From NCBI GenBank assembly GCA_027924645.1, contig BSBN01000252.1, positions 5,084,001 to 5,148,000 on the forward strand: 64,000 nt of DNA. The letters run 5' to 3'. Below the pieces are notes generated by a model. It was not told the DNA's origin, did no database searches, and worked only from the letters and a program-made list of their open reading frames with translations. Positions 32,136 to 42,300 of this stretch are shown piece by piece. The stretch's first letter is position 1; each line of letters starts with the position of its first letter. This stretch comes from Cunninghamia lanceolata. Lineage: Eukaryota > Streptophyta > Pinopsida > Cupressales > Cupressaceae. The position numbers and the translations under genes were made by a program.

Positions 32136-33593
32136 CTATATGTCTGCGAGCTCCATCTTGATAAATTCAGAAATTTTGTTCAATTTTCTTCGCAGTTGTT
32201 CGAGGTCTGTTTGTAACCGAGCATTTTGTATCTGCAACTCCTCCTTTTCTTCCAAGGCCAATGACTTTTCACTTTCTAGGTTTATCTTCTGAACTTCCCA
32301 CATGGACTTTTCAGTTTGTAACCGAGCATTTTGTATCTGCAGCTCCTCCTTTTCTTTCTGCAACTTCTCCTTTTCTTCCAAGGCCAATGACTTTTCACTT
32401 TCTAGGTTTATCTTCTGAGCTTCCCACATGGACTTTTCCCTCAATAATGTGGAGAGATCAGTCAGGACGCAGTCAAGTTCTTTATCCTTTTGCCCCTGCT
32501 GCTCCTCATTAGACTGCATAATACACAGATCTGTGGGCGCCTCACCACTCTCGAGAAGCTGTGAAGAAGAAGCCAACTTATTACTCCCGTTTTCCTCCAC
32601 ACCAACTGTAGCATTTGGCAGCATTTCGAGCATGTTGGGTATTTCATTAGCGCAAGCTTCTAGCCTGGCTTTCTTATCTGTGTACCGCACATAAGCAGGA
32701 TCCATCGTCCCCTTTTTTTCTGTTGGATTTTGTACAGTTTCTGTCTCGTCTTTTTCCTCTGGGCGACTTCCACCACGGACCCTGTGTCCATGCTCTCTCA
32801 TAATTTTATGTACTATATATGAGATCCCCACACTAGCTAATTTTTTCTCCTCTTTACTCCTCCCAACATCCCTTTCCCAGATGTCATATACATTGATCTC
32901 TGGATCTCCATGGCCAATAACACTGCGAGGAATCAAGTCTTCGGCGAATGCTTTGAGTGCGATATACTGGAGAATAGTGGAATAATTAAACGATTTCGTG
33001 CGCTTCTTGAGGACAGATTTAATCTGCCCCAACATCCTTTCCTTAACAAATTTACACCAATTAAAGCAGACCCCCTGAGAAACCTCAATGGCAGTCTCGA
33101 CATACTTTAACGGGATATAGCCCGGTCTATTAACCCCCCACAGCTTGTTAACCAAGAACATACAAGCAAATTGCAAAACTGGGTCAATGATTAAATCTAT
33201 TCTAATCTCGCCCGTTTTAGATCTAATCTCACCCGTTTCAGATCTAGTAAGACGCCTTGTCATTTCAACGCGATTGCAACCTTTTGAGGGGGAGACATCC
33301 TTACCTGAACTTGGAAGACCCGTAGCTTGTCGAATTTGCTCTTCTGTAATCTGCAATCGGCTTTCTCCGACTGTCAATTCTCCGTCGACCATGAAATTGA
33401 GGAGCGCCCCGCAGAGAGCAGTGTCCTTTCGGTAGGTGACAGCCTTCAAAAATGAAAGAATACCCGCTTTCGCAAGAATGGATTGTTGGGAAGGGTTTAA
33501 ATTTTCCTCCCACATAGTACACAGACTTTCTGAACTCATCTCGTAGAGTTTCACACTGCGCCACCGGATCTTGCCCTGCTGCTGCTCGCCCAT
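32136..33593 (-). CDS. Intact 485-residue coiled-coil protein, family not recognised
   Basis: This is an uninterrupted single-exon frame starting at ATG 33593 (MGEQQQGKIRWRSVKLYEMS). The N-terminal half is globular, with SILAKAGILSFLKAVTYRKD, LQITEEQIRQATGLPSSGKD and VLQFACMFLVNKLWGVNRPG; the x-ITE-x-I-x-x-ATGLP pattern recalls plant transposon-associated and PMD-like proteins, but I cannot name the family. The C-terminal part (about residues 385-485) is a coiled coil with a duplicated 35-residue block (EKSMWEAQKINLESEKSLAL and its near-identical second copy). No signal peptide or membrane helix is evident. A TATA box lies upstream. It is the best candidate for a working gene here, because everything else of this length is broken. 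It could still be a young mobile-element ORF. Confidence 0.75.
   Translation of the reverse strand: MGEQQQGKIRWRSVKLYEMSSESLCTMWEENLNPSQQSILAKAGILSFLKAVTYRKDTALCGALLNFMVDGELTVGESRLQITEEQIRQATGLPSSGKDVSPSKGCNRVEMTRRLTRSETGEIRSKTGEIRIDLIIDPVLQFACMFLVNKLWGVNRPGYIPLKYVETAIEVSQGVCFNWCKFVKERMLGQIKSVLKKRTKSFNYSTILQYIALKAFAEDLIPRSVIGHGDPEINVYDIWERDVGRSKEEKKLASVGISYIVHKIMREHGHRVRGGSRPEEKDETETVQNPTEKKGTMDPAYVRYTDKKARLEACANEIPNMLEMLPNATVGVEENGSNKLASSSQLLESGEAPTDLCIMQSNEEQQGQKDKELDCVLTDLSTLLREKSMWEAQKINLESEKSLALEEKEKLQKEKEELQIQNARLQTEKSMWEVQKINLESEKSLALEEKEELQIQNARLQTDLEQLRRKLNKISEFIKMELADI
32210..32440 (-). repeat. 105-bp tandem duplication encoding coiled coil
   Basis: TTTGTAACCGAGCATTTTGT starts at 32210 and again at 32315, and the following bases match closely. 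The second unit carries 18 extra bases (about 32360-32377). A period of 105 bp is 35 residues, five heptads, so the coiled-coil register is kept. Confidence 0.9.
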
Positions 33594-33683
33594 TTTTTCG
33601 GCTAACTCTTTTACTTGCGGAGACGCGATTTTTTTTACTTGTACACAATTGGATGGATTGTTTACGACCTTGACTGATACTGA

Positions 33684-33692
33684 TATATATAG
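33684..33692 (-). promoter_or_regulatory. TATA box of the 485-residue gene
   Basis: On the minus strand this reads CTATATATA, about 90-100 bases upstream of the ATG at 33593, a plausible position with a short leader. It is the clearest such motif between the ATG and 33800. Confidence 0.5.
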
Positions 33693-34281
33693 GAATGTTG
33701 GTGTGCAAGGATAATCGTGCTGCTTCCACCTATAAAAAACAAGAGAAAACTAGTCGCCGCATTGGAGTTTTTGTCACTGATGATTTAAGATATTAATTAC
33801 TAGTACTATACTTAAAAAATTATCCAAAAATACCAAAGGTATCCTTATGGAGCTGGTTATTTTTATATAGGTTTAGCCATAAAAACATTGTAGTAGAGAT
33901 AATAAAATTTTAAATAAAATAATTCTTGAATGAAAACCTAACAAATTATTTACTTTCATATGTTTAATTATTTTTTCATAAGAATTTATTAATTTAAATT
34001 AAATTACTTATTAAATTATTGTAAAAATAATATTTCAATTTAAACCTAACTTGTAACAAAGAAAATACTATCCTTTTTTGTCACAACAACCTTAATTCAT
34101 TTTCCTATTTTTCTCATATCACTCTAAATTCTTTTCATCCTTTATAAAATATATAATTAATAAAAATTAATAATTTCATAAAATAGTCAAACTAATAAAT
34201 TAATAAAATTAAAATTTATATAAATATAATTAATAAAATCCTATTATTATTTACTTAAGAGTTATTTTATTTTATTTACTT

Positions 34282-34304
34282 TGAGTGTCTTAACAAAAAT
34301 ATAA

Positions 34305-34388
<84 letters not shown>

Positions 34389-34411
34389 TTATATTTTTGT
34401 TAAGACACTCA
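34282..34411. repeat. 130-bp palindrome with (TA)n core, MITE-like
   Basis: TGAGTGTCTTAACAAAAATA at 34282 is matched exactly in reverse complement by the end at 34411; the arms lead into an alternating TA run of about 80 bases. The whole could fold into one long hairpin. Perfect arms suggest recent origin. No clear target duplication was found. Confidence 0.85.
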
Positions 34412-35290
34412 GACCATTACACTTCACCCTTGGTGCCATTGTTTGTATGCCTCTCACCTTAACAAATTTATTTTAATTATTTAAGAGTTACCTTTATATA
34501 TTTGTATATGTAAAAGGGGTTCCTATATATACCCCTTTTCATATATATTTATTTTAATTACTATAATATCTATCTTTAGAAAAATTAATCTAAAATATGT
34601 CTAGAAATATCCTTCCCAAGAGACCTATTCAACTTATTTAACCACAAAGTATATATATTTGTTTTATAATATATTATATTTATATTTAATAATTTATATT
34701 GTGCAAAAAAAAACAAAAGAATATAAATTTGATGATTATATAGTAAAATATATAAAATATAATGCACTTACCTTTCAAATAAATAGTGGCCTATTTTTTT
34801 TTGTTTGATTTGATAAAACATATTTTAGATAGATTTTCTTAAAGATAGGTATGCTAGTATAATAAATAGTTATGTAGTTCAATGAATAAAAATAAAATAT
34901 AAGTGAGTTTAATGTGTTTTCATCTTTTTATTTCATAATGACCCCTAGAGTTTCATTTTTTATTGCATATTTGCCTAGCGTTTGATTTACTAATATTTCA
35001 TTAAATAAATAATATAAAATAACTCTACAGTAAATAAAACAACATATTAATTTCTTTTAATATGTTTTTATCCTTTTATTTCATCTTGACCCTTAGGGTT
35101 TGATATTTCATTGCGTAGAAAATAAAATAATATAAAATTGATAACAATATAATAAAATCTATAAAATATAATGCACTTATTATTCAAATAACTTTTGTGT
35201 TTCTCCACTATACTTTTATTAGTACTTACATTTATCTATCTAGACTAAATCAATCAAAACAAAGTATTATTTTCATATTAAACAAATTTT

Positions 35291-35425
35291 AATTTTTCCT
35301 AAGTTTACATGAGAAAATTTTAACAAAAACTATTGGGAAAACTATTTATGTGTGTTTTAATATTTCATAAGTTTACATGAGAAAATTTTAGCAAAAATTA
35401 TTGGCAAAACCATTTATCTGTGTTG
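35291..35425. repeat. 68-bp tandem pair
   Basis: AAGTTTACATGAGAAAATTT starts at 35301 and again at 35369, with matching flanks on both sides (TTTCxTAAG before, CAAAAAxTATTGGxAAAAC after). Confidence 0.8.
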
Positions 35426-35835
35426 TGATTGGCTCAAAATTTGAACTGTTAAGCATGAATTTTATGGAAATACTATATTGAGTAAAACAAACACACTAAA
35501 TTTTGACTCGCTAAATTCTTGCTCGAATTTTGGTTATTAACCAAAAATAATTTTTTTAATGTTAAACAAATAATATTTTTTTCTTTACCTCTATGCAAAT
35601 ATTATAACATAAATTCTAATATGTGTGTGTATTTATTTAATTCTTTTTGACATTACGACATTATTTAAAACAAATTGTTATGAATATAGAGCTAAGAATT
35701 TAGGTGTAAAAGCATGATAGACTTTGTGAGTTCTTATATGCTTGTTTACTGCTACTATTTAACTTTTTTGTTTATAATATTATTTAACTTCTTGTTTAAT
35801 TAATATTATGATTGTTTAATTTTTAAATTATTGAT

Positions 35836-36151
35836 TGTAGAAAACCAAAATCATGGAAAAGATTAACAAGCACATGAATTGCAATGGAATTGACTAGTTT
35901 GTATTATTAAATTAGGTGAGTATAAATATAAAATTGTAGGTACCTGAATCTCCATAAAAAGATGATAGGACTCCTCCTCATGGAGTTGTGGTGAGTAACC
36001 TCCCACAAGCATAGCGTGAGGTGTCAATACAATTCAACACCTCTCAAAACATATCAACTACTTTGACAAGTTCAAAAGAACAAGTGTCAATATGCCTAGG
36101 TATTATTAACTACCAATGTGTAGACCTATAGATTAAAGGTATACACCAACA
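35836..36151 (-). repeat. 3' LTR of the minus-strand 2674-bp element
   Basis: 316 bp, paired with 38190-38509. Shared phrases include CATGGAGTTGTGGTGAGTAA near 35977 and ATAGATTAAAGGTATA near the inner end. Confidence 0.9.
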
Positions 36152-36899
36152 CCCCTTGAAGCATAGCTTAGGTGAGTACTTTAAAAAATGGGTCTTATCT
36201 CTAAGCCTGGTGAGGTACCCATGTATAAAACAAAAGAAAAATGAGTCTTGGCCATGAAGCCTGATAAGGTACTCAAGTACAATGCAAACTCTCTAAAAAG
36301 CATAGTAAGATAAAAAAAACCTAGAGGGAAAAACTATCCTCCAACAAGAGAGAGAAATGAAAGCTTAGAAAGCCCCCCCCAAAGATGATGCTAATGCTGA
36401 TGTAGTGATGAAGAACTCCAGGAGCATGAAACAGTTCTAAATCTTGCCCTTCCCTTAATTCTAAGAGAATTTAGCAAACTAATTAGAATTTGTGGTGTGC
36501 AAGGAATTCGATTTTGAAAAAGTACTAGATCCTAAAAAAGGGATGTGCATTAATGGCACATACAAATGAGAAGAGATTCTGAAAGATTCATTGTTGTGAT
36601 TGTTACAACCCCCCATTACACTTTACATATCAGTGTGAGTACAATTTTCCCAATTTCGCTTTATGTGATACACACATTCAACTATATGACACTTTATGAG
36701 TGCATTTACAACATATATGATTTTTTGGAGTTCAACAACCTACTATACAATATCCAACTAAGCTGAGATGAGAAGTAACACTAGGCTTTGAAGTTGCTAC
36801 TGTAGTGTCCTCTTCACCTGAAGTAAAGTGCAAAAAAATGAAGTGACAATTGAAGTAACAAATCTTCACTACTGCAACAATGTTTTGACTCTGTGATTC

Positions 36900-37142
36900 T
36901 CAAATTAGGGTTGTTATGGCATTGAACTCATTTATTTTGTTGAAATAGGTGAGTTGATACATAGACAGATGAATCCTATATAATTTGGGAATGGAAAGCA
37001 CATTGTTTACATATCCATTACCTAATTTTATAGTTCCCTTATCACAAATATTATAATAGATATCATCTATTAGTATTTTGAAGGTGTTGCATGGAAGAAT
37101 TTTCACAAACACCTCTTCGTAAGGTGACGTGTTTAATTCCAC
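36900..37142 (-). pseudogene. Copia protease remnant
   Basis: An 80-codon open piece with GTIKLGNGYVNNVLSIPKLY and HLSMYQLTYF resembles the block after the protease active site in copia polyproteins (K-G-x-I-K-L, then V-x-x-V-P-K-L). The active-site D-S-G itself is not visible. It shows that the element arose by deletion from a copia ancestor. Confidence 0.55.
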
Positions 37143-38189
37143 ATGAACTGAGAATCCATTTGTTGACTTCTAATTTTGAAGGTGCCAGGGATTTATCTTT
37201 TTACCTTTATGAAGATGTGTTCCCCAATTTTATGAATACAATCCCTAATTGAACTTTATGTAAAGTGGCACTTTATAAGTTGAGTGTGTGATTACTCTCT
37301 CTTAAGTCCCCCCTTAAAGTGAACACTTTATAAAGTATTGTCTTGTAAAAAGTGAACACACAAGATCCCCCCTTAATAATGTGTTCCTCCCCAAATTTGA
37401 TACTTTATAGAAGGAGTGCTTTAGGTCACCTTAAAGTACATAAACATGAACTTTATAATTTCAATGTAATTTTATGCTTGTTGGATCCATGATGAAAAAC
37501 ATTCACTTTTGCAAAAAGAAGCACTCGATTCCAAGTTGATTTGCAAAAGTTATTGAAATTGTAAGATTGGTGCAATTACAAAAACACTTCTTTGAGCAAA
37601 AAAAATTTGCATGCAAAATTTGTGAGTGAGAAACAAAATTTTGAAGGAAAATTAAGCCCCCTTGGGCTATGCATGACCAAGGGCTAAACTTTTCGAATGG
37701 TCTCCCCTCCCCCTTGCTAACATCACCCCCTAGTTTCTTGCCTCAACAATTTCACCACTTTTTTGGATGAATAGTGTCCTCATTTGCTGCAAACAAGTTG
37801 ACAACCGTTTCTCTTTTTCTATGGCAAACAATGCAAAAGGAAACTGAGTAATAGAGGTGGTGTTGTGGGGCATTTGACAAGGCCCTTGTGAGAGTACTCA
37901 TAGGTGCAGGTGAAGACACCTTTTGCTGCCTCAAGTCACCATGTCTAGCGTACAAAATGGCATGCCAGGAATGTGTTGGAGCAACCTTCATCGAGGGCAA
38001 GGTGGCATTCAAATGGGGTCATGGGTTGGCCTTTGTGCAAAACCTGATTCCAATACAGGTGTTGGGCCTTTTCAACAATCAACCAAACATAAAACAATGC
38101 CTCACAGTATCAAGCTCGGCATGAATGGGGGCGAGTAGCACAATAGCCAAATGACAACTTGAAAACTAATCCACAAAGATCTGATACCA

Positions 38190-38509
38190 TGTAGAAAACT
38201 AAGATCATGGAAAAGATTAACAAACACACAAATTGTAACATTTGGAATCGACCAATTTGTATTATCAAATGAGGCAAGTATAAATAGAGAAGTGTAGGTA
38301 CCCAAATCTCCATGAAAAGAGAATAGGACTCATCTACATGGAGTTGTGGTGAGTAACCTCCCACAAACATAGTGCAAGGTGTCGATGCAAGTCGACACCT
38401 CTTAAAATGTCTCAACTACTTTGACAATTTTAAAAGAACATGTGTCAATGCATCTAAGTATGATTAATTACAAATGTGTATGTCTATAGATTAAAGGTAT
38501 ATACCAACA
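38190..38509 (-). repeat. 5' LTR of the minus-strand 2674-bp element
   Basis: 320 bp. On the minus strand it starts TGTTGGTATA and ends TTTTCTACA, followed at once by the primer binding site. Confidence 0.9.
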
Positions 38510-39737
38510 TTGATTATACTTGAATAAATAGAATTATCATTATAATGTATTCATATTTATGTTATATTATAGTAAAATGAAATATTGATATATTGATGCA
38601 ACCAAACTTCACATATTATTTACTAGAACTATTTTTAAATTATCCTTCTCATTCCATTCCATCATCCTCCAACTAAAAGTAAATACCAAATTTATATAAA
38701 AATTAAAATTACCTTTGTTTGTAATATTTTAGCAACTTTCTAAAATTGTCATTTTTGGTAACTTCACATCATATCCATCATCATGAAAATTACCAATTAT
38801 TTAAAACTAATTAAAAGAGGAATAATTGTCAACATTCTAATATAATTGCATGTAAAGTTAAAAAATAATTAGCAAAAACAACTTGGAAAAATCTTAAAAA
38901 ATCATGGAAAAATCTCAAAAAATCATTAAGACCTCATTTTAAGGCCCTACATGATTGAAAAAGGTCCTGAAAAAGTGTCAAAATGGCAACCTACTGAACA
39001 TTCCAGTTTCAATGGGATTTTCAATCAACTCCTCAAGAAGCATCTACCCACCAAATTTCGGCTTAAACCAACCTTGGGTCAAAAGTTATGACCTCTGGAA
39101 GTTTCTGCATCATATATATTTGTGTTAGATCACAATAATAGCAAGTAGTAAATTCTATAATAAATAAAAACAAGACTAAGAATTGGCAATATTAGACTAA
39201 AATTCAGATTTTCTACATTCTAATTTCAACTACAAAACACATACTATTATTACAACACTACAAGGCAGGTATTGGCCACTACGTGGCACTTGTTTCATAT
39301 TGACCCTTAGGGTTTGATATTTTATAAAATATAAAATATAATGCACTTATTACCCAAATAACTTGTGTGTTTCTCCACTATACTTTGCTCCTTCTTTATT
39401 TTAAAACCATGATAAAATATAGTTATAGGATAGTATTTTACAACACTATATTAAACCCAAATAAAATATAGTTATAAAATATTATTTTATGACACTATAT
39501 TTTTATAAAACAGTAATGAAAAATCTAATAAATTAAATTTCATTATAGAGAAAACAAAATAAACCATAATAAAATATAATTATAAAATATTATTACACGG
39601 AGTTATATGTGATAGTGTACATTAAAACTGAAAAGAGCCAACATAGTATTTTTAAAATTATGAAGTGTTTTAAATCTAAAATATAACCAACATACTTTTA
39701 TTAAATGAATGTAACTAAAAATTATAAAGTAACTAAT
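38510..39737. other. AT-rich intergenic DNA
   Basis: No gene is seen. The part at 39293-39390 (GACCCTTAGGGTTTGATATT, ATAAAATATAATGCACTTAT, TGTGTTTCTCCACTATACTT) repeats a segment at about 35088-35215, so the same sequence lies on either side of the 35836-38509 element. Confidence 0.5.
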
Positions 39738-42300
39738 TTATTTTTTTATTTTTTATTTTTTATTTATTTTAAAAGGGGGTAAAAATTTATCAATCAAAAA
39801 GATAACAACAAATATCAAAGGTTATAGAAATCCACACAACCAACCAGAGGGCCAGTGAAACCCAACAAACAAATATCTAGACCCAACACAACTAGAGAGA
39901 GTCCCACCCCACAAAAGCCCTAAATGAGACCTCCATTTACGAAGCATATCTTCTAGAATCAACTTATCTAAGAATTGAGAATGATCTAGGGGCAGATGCT
40001 CCCAGTCTCCCACATTCCAATCACCCGTTTGCTCTGAAGCCCATTTAGCTAGGCAATCAGACACCTTATTCCATTTCCTAGGAATGTGAACAAAAGAAAT
40101 ATATTCCAATGAATTACTCAGACAAATAATCTACCTAACCACTGAAGGTAGCTACCAATTCACCCCATCAAAATTTTGCCCTTTTAATATATTAATCACA
40201 ATATGAGAATCTACTTCACAGATATCCTTGTTCTAGCCAAGAGTACACCCTCATTCCAAAGCATAAAAAATAGCAAGGGATTCAATCCAATTGTTAGTCT
40301 GAAATCCATTATAAATGGAAAAAGAAGAATAGTACATCACCAGTGCTATCCCTCCAAACTTCCCCAATCCTAGCATGCCCAAGATTTTCCATGAAGGCCC
40401 CATTAGTATTGATCTTTAAGACACCTGCAAGTGAAGGAGATTGGAAACCATCTCTTTGAGTATTCTTAATAGGGTACTGACATCCCTTTGACAAAGAAGA
40501 CTTCACACTACTTTCTAGTAATGTCAAACTCTACATCACCACTAGATCACCTGGATCTAGAGGAATAGAAAGATCACATCTAGCAAATAAAGTTTCCTAG
40601 AGCATATCAATAATCCTCTATCAGAGTTGTTGGACCACCAATCTCTTGCCCTAAAAAATTTATGATTCCTTTCCAACCAAATTTTCCATAAGATGCATGA
40701 GGGGCCAATTTCTTAAGCTACCTGAAGGAAGAAGGCCTTTGCTGGGGGTCTCCCCATACATCTCCAAAATTCAACCAATGAGGAAGCATAAACACATGAC
40801 TATTTCCAAGCCCCCACCAGAAGTTCCAAATGACCCTAGTAAAGGAACATTGGAAAAAATGAGAACAATATTCCTTATTGTTACCATAGAGGACACAAAT
40901 AGATGGACCCTAAAATCTTCTCTTTTACAAATTTTCCAACGTGAGGCACCTATCTCGAGCCACTAGCCAAAGGGAAAAGTTGTATTTAGGCCAAGTGAAC
41001 GTATTCCACACATTCCTTCACCAAGGAATGCCAATTCCCCATACTTCTATCTATCCAACTCCTAATAACCTAAAATAATTGAATACAATCTCTTAGGATT
41101 AGGGATCCAAGCTAGGACATCCTTCTCCATCAAGGAACTACAAGCTCTTCCAACAAGAATTTGAGCTAACCTTCACAATCCTTAGCCAAGCCTCCTTATG
41201 GCCACTAATGGGGGAACTTCCATCTAAACACCTTAACTTGACCAAAGAATTGAAAATATTTGAAGGCCTCAACATGACTCTAGCTAGCATCAAGGAAACT
41301 AGAGCATAGGGAACGCAAGTGCGGATACATGGACATGATGGGAGGATATCCGTCCTAAGAATCAAACTAGAAAATTACTTTGGAACCTCTATTACAAATC
41401 CAAAACAACCCCTGAGTAATAAGATTGGCACCCCTTTTAAGAGTTTCCTAGATCATAGAACCCTTACCAACAATGCAGAATCTTGGAACATCTCCACTCT
41501 ACGCTCCTCCCAAGTTCTTCGAGGTTAGGATCTTTGCCCAAGCTTGATCATGGTTAATACACCATCTTAATTAGAGCTTAGCTACTAGAGCATGGCCATT
41601 GAGGCTAGCTTGCCAGAGACCAAGCCCACCATCCTGAATTGGTCTACAGATAGACTCCCACTTACCCAGACTCCACTTCGTTGATTCTTGATTACTAGCC
41701 TATAAGAAATATTTGGAAAGAACATCAAATTCCTTAATAAATCTAGAAGGGGCAACCTAAACAAAGCACCTATAGATGGGAAGAGATTTGACCACATACT
41801 TCAATAACATCACTCTCCCAGTAGAAGAAAGCCACTTGAAGGTCCAGTGACTGACTCACCTCTAAAACTTATCCTGCACAGTTTGCCAAGTCCCTCTAGG
41901 CAGAGGTCCATCACAAAGAGGAATACCAAGGTAAACAAAAGGAAGAGATCCAACCTAAAATCTTAGGATCTGAGAAATAGCTGAGGGATATTCAAGAAGA
42001 AGAAGGTGGAGGACTTTTTTTCATTTATCCTTTGCCCCGATACAACCAAGTAAATATCCAAAACCCATCAAAAGTTAACTGCCTCCCTAGCTTTGGCTAA
42101 GCCCATCAAAGTAGTGTCATCAACAAATTATAAATGGGAGTGAGGAGGAATACAATTACCCTAGATCCATCCTTGAATCAATCCTTGTTGCACATGAGAA
42201 CTCATAGCTCTTCCCAATCCTTCCACCATTAGAATAAATAAATAGGGGGACAAAGGGTCACCTTGCCTATCACACCCCATTTTTAAACTTACTTGTCATT
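39738..42300 (-). mobile_element. 5'-truncated L1-type LINE with RNase H
   Basis: An A-rich tail (T-rich at 39738-39770 on plus) is followed on the minus strand, going 5', by RNase H (VHIPRKWNKVSDCLAKWASE at 40020-40090; LKINTNGAFMENLGHARIG near 40360-40410), a zinc-motif region near 40700-40960, and reverse transcriptase up to about 42290 (CDRQGDPLSPYLFILMVEGL, FVDDTTLMGLAKAREA near 42090-42130). The sequence breaks off just before the RQGDPLSP block, so the 5' two thirds are missing, as is usual for LINE insertions. Many stops are present. It is of the same broad type as the longer LINE at 18780-31100 but not a close copy. Confidence 0.85.

Larger units (their letters stand above)
33730..35835. 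other. Very AT-rich intergenic DNA
   Basis: No gene is seen. It holds the 34282-34411 palindrome, a small hairpin at 34512-34539 (AAAAGGGGT and its complement around TCCTATATAT), a 68-bp tandem pair (35291-35425), and the phrase GACCCTTAGGGTTTGATATT (about 35090), which recurs near 39300. Confidence 0.5.
35836..38509 (-). mobile_element. Non-autonomous copia-type LTR element, 2674 bp
   Basis: Terminal repeats at 35836-36151 and 38190-38509 begin TGTAGAAAAC and end ACCAACA in plus orientation. Target copies TTGAT are at 35831-35835 and 38510-38514. A primer site TGGTATCAGATC reads on the minus strand at 38178-38189, directly inside the higher-coordinate repeat, and a purine tract (AAGGGG on minus) lies just inside the lower one, so the element is on the minus strand. 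The only coding remnant is a protease-like piece at 36900-37142. By eye the repeats are roughly 80% identical, so it is old. Confidence 0.92.

Noticed and set aside
32261..32694. Plus-strand frames opposite the coiled-coil gene
   Set aside because: They mirror the 105-bp duplication of the minus-strand gene and have no independent support.
37752..38138. Overlapping frames on both strands inside the 2.7-kb copia element
   Set aside because: No motif, and they overlap each other; this is the region where gag should be but no gag feature is visible.
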